Shown piece after piece: positions 1 through 8,817 of a stretch of DNA of 64,000 nt. Made by a program: the position numbers and the translations under genes. The notes under the pieces are model-generated. The model was not told where the DNA came from. It searched no databases and saw nothing but the letters and a program-made list of their open reading frames with translations. The DNA is taken from NCBI GenBank assembly GCA_029263455.1, contig JAJCXM010000008.1, positions 310,001 to 374,000 on the forward strand, in the 5' to 3' direction. How positions within the stretch are numbered: the first letter of the stretch is position 1; the number at the start of each line of letters is the position of its first letter. Origin of the DNA: Holophagae bacterium. Its GTDB lineage: Bacteria; Acidobacteriota; Holophagae; Acanthopleuribacterales; Acanthopleuribacteraceae.

Positions 1-1
1 G

Positions 2-829
2 TCCTGGTCGATTTGGGCTCAATTGGCTACTGGATTTTGGGTGTTCTTGACGCTCACTGCCATTGTCGCCAGTGGCTGGCATCTTAGTGTGAGAGCCCGC
101 GTGGCCTTGGTTGAAGCCAGTCAACGTTCCAACTTTGTGTCCAACGTGTCACATGAACTCAAGACGCCATTGACGTCTATACGTATGTACGCCGAGCTAT
201 TGAGTGAGAACCGCGTGAAAGATGAAGCTCAACAGAAGAAGTATCTGGGAGTCATTGTTGACGAAGCACACAGATTAACCCGTTTGGTCAACAACGTGCT
301 CACCTTTTCGCGACTGGATAAGGGTAAGCAGCCGGTGAACAAAACGTCCGTAAGCCTGTCCGACTTGATAGCGCGCATCCAATTGCATGCCCAGCCTCTC
401 CTTGAGGATCAGGCCTGCGAGTTACAGGTCGTTATGGATGTGATTTTAGAAGACGATGAGATTGAAAGTGATGCTGACGCCTTGGAGCAAGTGCTTTGGA
501 ACTTGATCGATAACGCGATCAAGTATGGCCGACCAGAACGTCCAAAACCTCACCTCGTCAAGTTATATGTCAACCTTCAGCCAACCATGCTAGAGATGCG
601 AGTTGAAGACCAGGGCCCTGGCTTGTCTGCCGAGATAGCCAAGCACGTATTTGATGCATTCTACCGGGCCGACAACCAACTTGCTTCACCCTTTGCTGGC
701 ACGGGCATCGGCTTGGCTATTGCGCGAGGTTTAATGCGCGAGTTAGGCGGCGAACTTTCTTACAAAGAACTCGACATCGGTGGGTGTTTTGTCTTAAGCC
801 TGCCGCTTGGAACTAGGGTAGCCAAATGA
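2..829 (+). CDS. Sensor histidine kinase, C-terminal part (cut by left edge)
   Basis: This is the C-terminal half of a membrane-bound sensor kinase that phosphorylates the adjacent response regulator. A hydrophobic segment near the start is followed by the H-box SHELKTP (His codon at 152), the N-box LIDNAIKYG, the G1 motif DQGPGL, FYRAD, and the G2 motif GTGIGLA. These are the HisKA and HATPase_c domains in the usual order. The reading frame is open to base 2, and a sensor domain is expected upstream, so a TTG at 23 is probably not the real start. The stop overlaps the next gene by ATGA, which indicates translational coupling. The signal sensed is unknown because the sensor domain lies outside the window. 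Confidence 0.93.
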   Translation, partial: SWSIWAQLATGFWVFLTLTAIVASGWHLSVRARVALVEASQRSNFVSNVSHELKTPLTSIRMYAELLSENRVKDEAQQKKYLGVIVDEAHRLTRLVNNVLTFSRLDKGKQPVNKTSVSLSDLIARIQLHAQPLLEDQACELQVVMDVILEDDEIESDADALEQVLWNLIDNAIKYGRPERPKPHLVKLYVNLQPTMLEMRVEDQGPGLSAEIAKHVFDAFYRADNQLASPFAGTGIGLAIARGLMRELGGELSYKELDIGGCFVLSLPLGTRVAK

Positions 830-1518
830 TAGCTAAGATCTTAATTGCAGAAGACGATCGACGAATTCGTGAAGGTCTCGTAGCCACCTTGGAATCCGAA
901 AAATACGAAGTGCTAGCGTGTCAAGATGGTGCTGAGGCCTTGAGTCGCTGGAAACAAGATCAATTTGATCTTTTGGTACTCGATGTCATGATGCCAGAAC
1001 TCAGTGGCTACGATGTGTGCCGTGAAATACGTAAAACAGATCAGACAACGCCGATCCTCATGTTAACGGCAAAGAGTGAAGAAATTGACAAAGTTGTGGG
1101 CCTCAAGTTGGGTGCAGACGATTACCTGACTAAACCCTTTGGGTTACATGAGTTACTGGCCAGGGTCGAAGCATTATTACGCCGCTGTCGGGCTCAAATG
1201 AATGTTGAGATGGGGTTGCTGTCATTTCGTTTTGGCGTATTGGATGTGGATCCAAAAGCACTCAAAGCGATGCGCCACGGCACGAGTCTAGCCATTAGCG
1301 AACGTGAATTGAAGCTTATGCAGTGTTTTAGACAACATGCAGGCCAAGTCCTCACACGTATCCAACTTTTGGATCAATGTTGGGGGCTTACCTATATGGG
1401 AACGACACGTACCTTAGATCAACACATCGCGCAACTGCGTAAGAAGGTCGAGCCTGCGCCCAATGCTCCTGTTCATGTGGTCACGGTGCATGGCGTCGGC
1501 TATCGCTACGAAGAGTGA
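826..1518 (+). CDS. OmpR/PhoB-family response regulator
   Basis: DNA-binding response regulator of 230 residues, the usual length of the OmpR family. The N-terminal receiver domain has the acidic pair at Asp10-Asp11, the phosphoacceptor Asp-53 in LLVLDVMMPE, and the conserved Lys in LTKPFG. The C-terminal winged helix ends with the typical VHGVGYRYEE. It overlaps the kinase gene by 4 bases, so the two are surely made together and form a cognate pair. Target genes cannot be read from the sequence; the secreted-protein gene at 1691 lies directly downstream but is separated by a 172-base gap that holds its own hairpin. Confidence 0.95.
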   Translation: MIAKILIAEDDRRIREGLVATLESEKYEVLACQDGAEALSRWKQDQFDLLVLDVMMPELSGYDVCREIRKTDQTTPILMLTAKSEEIDKVVGLKLGADDYLTKPFGLHELLARVEALLRRCRAQMNVEMGLLSFRFGVLDVDPKALKAMRHGTSLAISERELKLMQCFRQHAGQVLTRIQLLDQCWGLTYMGTTRTLDQHIAQLRKKVEPAPNAPVHVVTVHGVGYRYEE

Positions 1519-1641
1519 TTCAGGCTCCCTTAAGAATGGCTAGATATTAAACGCACGCATAGTCGCATGGCCTGGTTTTTTCTACTTGATAGTTCAGTGA
1601 GCAAAAAAAGATAAGAGATTTTGAATGCCGTTTGCACTTTA

Positions 1642-1679
1642 ACGATATGAGGCGAATAGGTCGCCACTAACCATATCGT
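1642..1679 (+). promoter_or_regulatory. Two-tier hairpin directly upstream of a ribosome binding site
   Basis: ACGATATG at 1642-1649 is the exact reverse complement of CATATCGT at 1672-1679, and inside it GGCGA (1651-1655) pairs with TCGCC (1661-1665). The outer arm ends one base before the GGAG ribosome binding site (1680-1683) of the gene starting at 1691. No T-run follows, so it does not look like a terminator of the response regulator gene. It could be an operator or an RNA structure that controls initiation. Confidence 0.5.
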
Positions 1680-1690
1680 GGAGTGTCTGA

Positions 1691-2953
1691 ATGAAACTTA
1701 AAGCGTGCAGGAATGTGTTCCTAGTCATATGTCTCTTGATTGGATTTTTGCAGCCAGTCAGGTCCTGTGAGGGACCAGTGGAAACGTTTGCAGAATATAT
1801 CGGTGTGGTTGCGATCAGCAATTTGATCGCCTTTGGGTTTTCTGACGCCAGCCAGCCTCAGTTAGGTGTGGCTTGTACGGGTATGGGCGTTGAAGTGACG
1901 GTGGATCCAACCCAGCCATTGATGATGAGTTTCTTTAGTACAGGACTGCAAACAGGCTACTTCGAACCGGGCGACTTCAACGAATGCCCAAACATGAGTT
2001 TCGGGCCCTTTCCCGGCAACGCTTACTCAGATTACGGCCTATCAGGAGTGGTTGATTTTGTTCTTGAACCCGCGGATCTGCAGAATTTAATTGATCAAAC
2101 GGCTCAATTCGGTGCCGTGCTATTTGGTGTCGAATCGGTGGCATGCGATGTGAACGCGACCGTCATACCCATGTTCTTTTTTCCTCCGCCTTCGCCACCA
2201 ACGATTGAGATCACAAAAACTTGTTTGAGCGGCGATGAGGTTTTCATCGGCCAGCCCGTGAGGTTCGAAATCGATATTTCGCACACAGGTGGTGATACCG
2301 CTCAGCAAGTGGTCATAACGGATACTTTGCCAGTGGAGTTAGATGAGAATGATTTAGCCATCCACTCAAATATTGTTGGCGCCATGTGTACCAGGTCTGG
2401 ACGAACGATTACCTGTCAACTAGGAGATCTTGCATCCGGTTTCTCAGGAAAAGTGTGGATTACCACGCGTACGATGGCCGAAGGGGTGATCATTAATAGC
2501 GTCCAAGCGACAGGCGAAATGTCGGTGGTTTTCAATATGCAAAATGCGAGTTGCGGATTCGAAATTCTTGATCTGAATGTGAGGCAATGTAACGAATTCG
2601 TTTTACTGGAGCCACGACACTCGCTTCGTTGCTCCACAGATCTGCAACCTGTGGTCTTGAATGCCATTGCTGTGGGCGGTACACCACCATACAGCTATTT
2701 ATGGCTGCCTCCCATTGATGGCGGCACATCAAACACGATTTCGGTGACCCCTGCTCAATCGGCCGCTTACAAGGTGACGGTGACCGATTCATTAGGTTGT
2801 CAGGTGAGCAAAGAGGTAGCAGTCCTCGTCAAGACCGTTCAAGAAGCGATTGCGTTGTGGAACCTTACTGGCCCCGAGTTCCTGCCTGACCAAAACCAGG
2901 ACGGAAAGAGTGACATAGGTGATCTGGTCCTGTTTGTGTCCCAATGCAACTAA
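1691..2953 (+). CDS. Secreted DUF11-like protein with dockerin-like tail
   Basis: A 420-residue exported protein. The first 25 residues form a classical signal peptide (basic start, hydrophobic core, cleavage near VRS-CEG). Residues about 165-275 resemble the DUF11/CARDB type of immunoglobulin-like domain, with a phrase like TDTLPVEL. Residues about 300-385 look like a PKD or SprB-type repeat (GGTPPYSYLW, YKVTVTDSLGC). The last 25 residues contain DQNQDGKSDIGDL, an EF-hand/dockerin-like calcium motif. GGAG at 1680 supports the ATG start. It is probably on the surface or in the medium. The function is unknown; adhesion or matrix roles are common for such architectures, but that is inference. 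Confidence 0.85.
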   Translation: MKLKACRNVFLVICLLIGFLQPVRSCEGPVETFAEYIGVVAISNLIAFGFSDASQPQLGVACTGMGVEVTVDPTQPLMMSFFSTGLQTGYFEPGDFNECPNMSFGPFPGNAYSDYGLSGVVDFVLEPADLQNLIDQTAQFGAVLFGVESVACDVNATVIPMFFFPPPSPPTIEITKTCLSGDEVFIGQPVRFEIDISHTGGDTAQQVVITDTLPVELDENDLAIHSNIVGAMCTRSGRTITCQLGDLASGFSGKVWITTRTMAEGVIINSVQATGEMSVVFNMQNASCGFEILDLNVRQCNEFVLLEPRHSLRCSTDLQPVVLNAIAVGGTPPYSYLWLPPIDGGTSNTISVTPAQSAAYKVTVTDSLGCQVSKEVAVLVKTVQEAIALWNLTGPEFLPDQNQDGKSDIGDLVLFVSQCN

Positions 2954-2988
2954 TCACTTTACTGACGAGTAGTTGGCTTTTGTACGGA

Positions 2989-4332
2989 TTAATCAACCGT
3001 AAACATAAGCAAATCGACGGGTAATCCGCTCATGCCTGTATTTGATTCTAAGATTATGAGCTCGCCGTTCTGAGTCGTAACCGCGACGTCGCCAAATGAA
3101 TCTCCGTCAAGACTGCCCTGGGCGTAGGTCACTGCCCGTGGGTCGTTTGAGCCAACGCCGGAACCAATATCAGTTACTAAAAACTGCGCACTCCCAAAAT
3201 TACCGGCGCCAAACCCGCCCACGGTGCCGTCGTGCTCGAAATAGGTGACATAAGCCGAAGTGCCGGTATCGTCGTCAACAGGCAAGTAAAGTTCGAGAAA
3301 CCCATCCGCGTCACGGTCGCCGACGCTGAAGGCAAAAATATTTACACCCGGAGTGATGACGCCTGCTGTACCAGCGTCAGCCGCGTAGGTATTTGCGGCC
3401 GTTGATTCGTATATATACAAGCGATCTGTGACGCTTTCTGTCAAAACAATTTCCGGGCTGCCTGCACCGTCAATATCATAGACTAAGACATTATTGATCC
3501 CGGTCAAACTTGCGGTCGTCGCAATCGCTAACTGTGATTCTTCGGTGAAAGTAGCGCCATCCCAACTGAAAACATAAAAGGCGTCGTTGATACGAGCTTC
3601 ACGGTCTGGAGCAAGTACGATTTCCATCGTCGTGTCGCCATCTAGATCTGCAACGACGCTTAAGCTCGCTGCGCCGCCATCGTCGTTCATATTATCGACG
3701 TCACCAACGGCAGTGGAAACGGCAGCAGCATAAGTGTCATCACCAGTTGTTTCAAAAATGACAAATCCTGCCGTTTCTGACCGTGACGAAATCAGGAGTT
3801 CAAATCGGCCGTCCCCATCTAGGTCTCCAATTTGTACAGCCGTAGGATCGGTCACCGCTGTTGAGAATGAGGGTGTATACGACGGGTTCATACCATCAAC
3901 GATTTGGCCGGCGGCCATTTCGAACACATTAACTGCATCGCTGTTACCATTCACGTGAACGATCTCAAGCAGGCCATCTCCATCGGAGTCTCCCACAGCC
4001 ACGCCTTGTGGGATTAAAGATGCGGTATCCGAATTAATATCGAAACCCCACACGAAGGAGTAACTGTTGTCGGCGGTAGCTTCATAGACGTGGATATCGT
4101 CAGCTGCATTTTTGCTGAGGACAATCACTTCAAATAGGCCGTCCCCGTCCAGATCTATACGTTCATTATTATCTGAACGGTTGGTGATCAGGTGAATACC
4201 CGCCGCATTGTCGTCGTTGTTAAACCCGCTGCCTCCAAGGGCTGTGTCCAGCCGAATGTCAAAACCTGTCCCAGCCGTTTGGGCAATTAAGAAGGTCGCA
4301 AAACTAAGGCACGCAATAAGACGAATTTTCAT
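2989..4332 (-). CDS. Secreted FG-GAP/VCBS repeat protein
   Basis: A 447-residue exported protein with a signal peptide (MKIRLIACLSFATFLIAQ). At least seven repeats carry a calcium-loop motif of the type DLDGDGxxExxxx, for example DLDGDGLFEVIV, DSDGDGLLEIVH, DLDGDGRFELLI and DRDADGFLELYL. These are the hallmark of FG-GAP/VCBS beta-propellers such as integrin-alpha-like bacterial surface proteins. The repeats cover nearly the whole mature chain, and no catalytic domain is visible. It converges with the gene ending at 2953, leaving 35 bases between the stops and no terminator hairpin that I can see. Confidence 0.87.
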   Translation of the reverse strand: MKIRLIACLSFATFLIAQTAGTGFDIRLDTALGGSGFNNDDNAAGIHLITNRSDNNERIDLDGDGLFEVIVLSKNAADDIHVYEATADNSYSFVWGFDINSDTASLIPQGVAVGDSDGDGLLEIVHVNGNSDAVNVFEMAAGQIVDGMNPSYTPSFSTAVTDPTAVQIGDLDGDGRFELLISSRSETAGFVIFETTGDDTYAAAVSTAVGDVDNMNDDGGAASLSVVADLDGDTTMEIVLAPDREARINDAFYVFSWDGATFTEESQLAIATTASLTGINNVLVYDIDGAGSPEIVLTESVTDRLYIYESTAANTYAADAGTAGVITPGVNIFAFSVGDRDADGFLELYLPVDDDTGTSAYVTYFEHDGTVGGFGAGNFGSAQFLVTDIGSGVGSNDPRAVTYAQGSLDGDSFGDVAVTTQNGELIILESNTGMSGLPVDLLMFTVD

Positions 4333-4541
4333 TGTTTGTTCCTCGAACTAAAGTTGAAATGGCTGACTCAATTATTCACATGTTGACCGTTGTTGTCGAT
4401 GAAACCTACATGAAGACCTGAATCTCGCTTTAGAAAACGGAAGATTCAACTTTGTTGACTCATGACGCGCTAGAATAGTGACGTATCGTTTTCATCATCA
4501 CAATAGAACGGTTCTTTATACCTCTTTAGGATGTGGGTTTC

Positions 4542-5558
4542 GTGTTTGAATTGAAGAACCATACGCCATACGCCGCCGAGTTGGGTGTTTACACCGATCA
4601 CGAGAGCCATCAACACGTCTTACTGACATTTAAGGCCTCGTTCGAGATTCCCACAAAAATGGGCCAGCCGTTACGTCAAATAGACGTTCCCATCTACATC
4701 GAGCCTCAGCTTAATGATCCTGAAAATGAGAGTAGTCTGAAATATGACACTGAGATGGGTGCCGCGAATCCTGGTACAGATGTCGCTGTTTTAGCCCAAG
4801 CATGGAATCCCAAAGGCGCGCCTTTTGTGGACAGCGGCATTCAAATAGCTGGCCGCCCGCACGTCGCGCGTGTCTATGGCGAACGACGGTGGCAACGCTC
4901 TATCAGCGGTATGTCGGTCAGTCAACCGCTGCCTTTTGAAAGTAGCCCTTTACAATTTGAAGAGGCTTTTGGTGGTTGGGATAAACGGCACGAAGATAGT
5001 CAGTTTCATGGGTATGAGGCGCGCAATCCCGTTGGCAGAGGCTATTTTGCACCCCGTTCTCCGGGACCGGGAGAGGGTGAACTCTTGCCCAGTATCGAAT
5101 CTTCGGCCCAGGCGATCCGCAGTTGGCGAGACGCCATTGAACCCATTGGCTTTGGTTTTGTGGCGCCGCATTGGCAATCACGTCGCGACTATGCAGGAAC
5201 TTATGATGATGATTGGCAAAAAACACGTAACCCATTGTTGCCCCATGATTTTGACCCCCGCTTCTATCACTCAGCGGTGCCACAGCTATGTTTTGAGCAG
5301 CCTTTTCAGGGCGGCGAAACCGTGCAACTTTGGAACCTCAAGCCATTTGAGTACACAGAATTCAAGTTGCCGCGCTGGCAAGTGGCGGTGGAGTTCTTAA
5401 TAGCCGAACAATGCAAATCCGCAGTGCCCAAACTGGATTGCGTTGTGGTTGAACCTGGAGAGAACCGCTTTAGCCTCCTGTTCAAGGCGAGTCAACCCTG
5501 TACAAGAATGATGCACCGTGTGCGTCGTGTGAATGTGGAGGGATCCTTTGAGCCTTAA
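4542..5558 (+). CDS. DUF2169 protein, T6SS adaptor
   Basis: Matches the DUF2169 family: start FELKNHTPYAAEL, then the conserved EEAFGGWDKR, NPVGRGY and W-rich regions. DUF2169 proteins sit beside VgrG or PAAR genes, and one member (Agrobacterium Atu3641) is reported to help load an effector on VgrG, so an adaptor/chaperone role is likely. A GTG at 4533 is in frame but lies only two bases after the AGG. GTG at 4542, about ten bases after AGGA, starts exactly at the family N-terminus and is preferred. It is the first gene of the plus-strand run DUF2169, TIGR02270, VgrG. Confidence 0.85.
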   Translation: MFELKNHTPYAAELGVYTDHESHQHVLLTFKASFEIPTKMGQPLRQIDVPIYIEPQLNDPENESSLKYDTEMGAANPGTDVAVLAQAWNPKGAPFVDSGIQIAGRPHVARVYGERRWQRSISGMSVSQPLPFESSPLQFEEAFGGWDKRHEDSQFHGYEARNPVGRGYFAPRSPGPGEGELLPSIESSAQAIRSWRDAIEPIGFGFVAPHWQSRRDYAGTYDDDWQKTRNPLLPHDFDPRFYHSAVPQLCFEQPFQGGETVQLWNLKPFEYTEFKLPRWQVAVEFLIAEQCKSAVPKLDCVVVEPGENRFSLLFKASQPCTRMMHRVRRVNVEGSFEP

Positions 5559-5621
5559 CCATGTATGGCTGATATTCATTGTTGCTTTAATGCGATTGTG
5601 GATGACTGAGGCGAGCTGGAA

Positions 5622-6806
5622 ATGCTGAGTAAACACGCTTTCCAGTTAGGGCTCGTTCAAGAGCACCTAGAAGAATGCGGCTTTCTAATGGAGCAGGTCG
5701 AGTATCTGAGAAACGAACCTTGGGGTTTTTATGCAGATGGGAATCCTTTTGAGGCGCGGTTTCTTAGTCACTTTGATGGTCTGATTGCTGTTGGTCGCTT
5801 AGCGGTTGAACCCTGCTTGCAGGGTACCCAATCGAGCGATTGGGGAGAAATTGCAACTGCCATCATGGTTTTGGAGTCACTGAAAGATAGTGAGATCATC
5901 CACAAACTCTTGATCGAGCTATCCGAGGATGAGGACTGTCTGAAAGCTCTGTTTTTTGCTTGGTTGCATCAGCAACCCTGTGAGGGCTGGCTCGCACGCT
6001 GGGATTTTCTGCAAAAATCGAGACCTGCCCTGCTTGCTGCTCTGGTTAAGGCCGGCTGTTGGCGACGCGAACCGACCGTCATGAATCGCTTATTTAGCTT
6101 GCAAGCAAGCTCCGATGAACACGATTACTGGATCGAGGCTCGAGGACGGGCCAAAGCTCATTTGATCAAGCCGATCGATGAAGAAAGAAGTGCGATTCAT
6201 GGTGAAGCGTCGCTATTGAAGGGCGATCGTGCAACGCTCAACTGGTTAAGAGAGGAACCATCTCATCTGCTCTTGCTGGCATTGGCGGGAAATAGGAACG
6301 ATGTTGAAGCCTATATGCAACTTGCCGATAATCACGAAACCTCCATATGGGGAATTTTGGGCGTGGGATTCATGGGACTGCCCCAGTCTGTTCCTTGGCT
6401 CATCAAGCGGCTCGAATCCGCGGAACAGTCAGCAATTGCGGATTTAGCTTTGCAATTGATAGCTGGGCCGCGAACAGATGAACCAGTCAGTGATCAGTCA
6501 CTGTCTGAGTTTTGGCAAATGCGGCTGAATAATTCGAAGGAACAGCTTGACGGACAGGTACGCTTGCGGTGTGGCACGGCATGGGGTTTTGAGGCAATTG
6601 TCGATCAACTGGCGCAACCGGTGTTTCCTAACCTCATCGACCGTTGGTTTAGCTTGGAGATGTCGATTCGTTTTGGGGTCGATACCGGTATTGAATGGGA
6701 ACTGTGGTCACAAGCTCACAATTTGCAATTTAATCGTTGGCATGCTTCCCAAAATCAGCCTCAGACCTGCGGACTCTTCCCTTTAGCGGGGCGATCTAAC
6801 CAATAA
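5622..6806 (+). CDS. TIGR02270-family protein of a T6SS spike module
   Basis: A 394-residue cytoplasmic-looking protein with no signal peptide or membrane segment. The N-terminus (QEHLEECGFLMEQ, then ARFLSHFDGLIAVG and EPCLQ) and the position between DUF2169 and VgrG fit the TIGR02270 family, whose members have HEAT-like helical repeats and occur in T6SS gene clusters. Helical repeat-like stretches run through the middle (IMVLESLKDSEII, VGFMGLPQSVPWLIKRLE). The exact role is not established; assistance in spike or effector assembly is an inference from context. It follows DUF2169 after 63 bases and precedes vgrG by 10 bases, so an operon is likely. Confidence 0.75.
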   Translation: MLSKHAFQLGLVQEHLEECGFLMEQVEYLRNEPWGFYADGNPFEARFLSHFDGLIAVGRLAVEPCLQGTQSSDWGEIATAIMVLESLKDSEIIHKLLIELSEDEDCLKALFFAWLHQQPCEGWLARWDFLQKSRPALLAALVKAGCWRREPTVMNRLFSLQASSDEHDYWIEARGRAKAHLIKPIDEERSAIHGEASLLKGDRATLNWLREEPSHLLLLALAGNRNDVEAYMQLADNHETSIWGILGVGFMGLPQSVPWLIKRLESAEQSAIADLALQLIAGPRTDEPVSDQSLSEFWQMRLNNSKEQLDGQVRLRCGTAWGFEAIVDQLAQPVFPNLIDRWFSLEMSIRFGVDTGIEWELWSQAHNLQFNRWHASQNQPQTCGLFPLAGRSNQ

Positions 6807-6816
6807 GGAGACTCAA

Positions 6817-8817
6817 ATGGTATCCATAAAGCACAATGTGGCCGACGTAATATGGCGTAGCCCCTCGGCTCCGATGGAGGTTGAGGAGTTTAGGTTTGAG
6901 CACACCATTTCAGATATTCCTTTGTTGCGTGTTTTGTTGAAGTCTGAAGACCATAGTCTGCTACCTAAGGATCTTGTCAATCAACAAGCTCATTTAGATT
7001 TGATGTGCGGCGAGATGCTTACCACGCCGCGCAATTTCAAAGGCATCATTACGCGTTTCGCTCAGAAGCGAACGACGTATGGCAACATCAAAAAAGCTAG
7101 CAGACCCAAGGTCTTATACGAATGTGACATCCGCCCCAAGTTTTGGTTGCTCACCAAACGTGTCAATACACGTGTATTCCGCCAACTCAACGTTAAGGAT
7201 ATCGTCAGTAGTGTTCTTGATGAACATGGCGTAACTTTTCAGTGGAAGCTCAACGATACTCACATAGTCAGGGACCACTGTGTTCAGTACCAAGAAAGTG
7301 ACTACCAGTTTGTTTCCAGATTAATCGAAGATGAGGGCATCTATTTCCATTTTGACTACCCAATGGATACGGTCATTTTTGTCGACAATATGAGTGCTCA
7401 CACGGATTGCACGCCCACGGCCAAGTTAGATTATTCTGAAGAGAAAACCATGCATCAAGCGTTTGGGAGCTTCGAGCGCGTGCACGACGTGACCTATGAA
7501 GAGGTGATTGGTACCGGTAAATTCACGGTAGATCATTACAATTATGAAAGCTCTCAAATGGCTTTAAAAAAAGATGATAGCGAAGGGTCTCCGCCTCAAT
7601 TCCCCAGTCTTGAACGTTACGAACATACGCTGGACTATCTGGATTTGGGCCGAGGAACCTTCTACGCCAAAGTACGAAAAGAAGAAGAAACGGCGGGTAT
7701 CAAGGTCATTCATGGACTTTCTTCGGGCAGATCCATCCACGTGGGATTCTTAATGACGATGGCTAAACACTTCCACGGTGCCTTGAATCGCGCCTGGCTT
7801 ATCACTCGAGTGGTGATTGAGTTCAATCAAGGTAGAGCCATGACTTGGTTTGATGGCTTTGAAACCGAAAAACCTTTTCGGCCAGCTCGCAAGACGGAAC
7901 GACCGCAAGTATTTGGCGTGCAAACGGCGGTAGTTACGGGCCCCAGTGGCGCGAAGGTCTACTTGGATAACCTAGGACGCTGTAAGTTGCAATTCCATTG
8001 GGATCGCGAGGGCATGAAAGATGAAAAATCGTCGATGTGGGTTCGCGTGTCAAATAATTACGCCGGCAAAGATTATGGCATTCAGTGGATCCCTCGAATT
8101 GGCCATGAAGTGCTTGTCTCATTTGTAGATGGGAACCCTGATCTTCCGGTTGTGACCGGTCGCGTTTATAACGATCTAAACAAACCACCCTTGGGGCCAG
8201 GGGAAAAATGGCAGAACATTATTAAGACGATTAAGGACAATCACATCTTGTTTGATGATGTGGATGACGGCGAACGGATAGATATCCGCGCTCAAAAAGA
8301 TATGTCGACAACCGTGCTTAATAATGAGTCCTACTCGATTGGTAACGATAAGAGTATTAATGTTAAACATGATCATGGCGAAACGATTGGCAATGATATG
8401 ACCTTAGATGTTGGTAGGGATCTAACTGAATCAGTGGGCCGTAACCAAGTCTTGAACGTTGCCGGCGACCGCACGACCTCGATTGGGAAGAGCCATACGC
8501 TCACGATTGGCAAAGGATCGAGTGTAGAAATTAGCGATAATTATTCGACACAGGTCGGCAAAGCCTACGACCTAAGTGTATCCAAGGCGGGCGCTATGGA
8601 TATTGGCAAGAACCTCACCTTACAAGTCGGTGACAATTATTCGATGAAAGTCAGCAAAAAGACGTCAATGGATTCCGGCGATCAAATAAAGATAACATCT
8701 GGTTCAGCCACTGTTACGATCAAGAAAAGTGGGGATATTACAATTAAGGGCACAAAAATAACCGTCAAAGGTAGTGGTAAAGTCACGCTTAAAGGTTCTT
8801 CGATATCGGTTAATTGA
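6817..8817 (+). CDS. vgrG: Type VI secretion spike protein VgrG (TssI)
   Basis: A 666-residue VgrG, the trimeric spike at the tip of the T6SS tube. Residues about 1-370 are the gp27-like region (DYQFVSRLIEDEGIYFHF is the classic phage GPD-type signature). Residues about 375-460 form the gp5 OB fold (DNLGRCKLQFHWDREG, WVRVSNNYAGKDYG, IPRIGHEVLVSFVDGNPD). The tail from about 490 is a run of short beta repeats (IGNDMTLDVGRDLTESVG and similar) that build the needle. There is no extra C-terminal effector domain; the protein ends in the needle. AAGGAG lies six bases before ATG. Its 3' end overlaps the convergent DUF6484 gene by 8 bases. No other tss genes are in the window. Confidence 0.95.
   Translation: MVSIKHNVADVIWRSPSAPMEVEEFRFEHTISDIPLLRVLLKSEDHSLLPKDLVNQQAHLDLMCGEMLTTPRNFKGIITRFAQKRTTYGNIKKASRPKVLYECDIRPKFWLLTKRVNTRVFRQLNVKDIVSSVLDEHGVTFQWKLNDTHIVRDHCVQYQESDYQFVSRLIEDEGIYFHFDYPMDTVIFVDNMSAHTDCTPTAKLDYSEEKTMHQAFGSFERVHDVTYEEVIGTGKFTVDHYNYESSQMALKKDDSEGSPPQFPSLERYEHTLDYLDLGRGTFYAKVRKEEETAGIKVIHGLSSGRSIHVGFLMTMAKHFHGALNRAWLITRVVIEFNQGRAMTWFDGFETEKPFRPARKTERPQVFGVQTAVVTGPSGAKVYLDNLGRCKLQFHWDREGMKDEKSSMWVRVSNNYAGKDYGIQWIPRIGHEVLVSFVDGNPDLPVVTGRVYNDLNKPPLGPGEKWQNIIKTIKDNHILFDDVDDGERIDIRAQKDMSTTVLNNESYSIGNDKSINVKHDHGETIGNDMTLDVGRDLTESVGRNQVLNVAGDRTTSIGKSHTLTIGKGSSVEISDNYSTQVGKAYDLSVSKAGAMDIGKNLTLQVGDNYSMKVSKKTSMDSGDQIKITSGSATVTIKKSGDITIKGTKITVKGSGKVTLKGSSISVN

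Noticed and set aside
1519-1690. tRNA or terminator after the response regulator gene
   Set aside because: No cloverleaf pattern; the hairpin there is not followed by a T-run and sits on a ribosome binding site.
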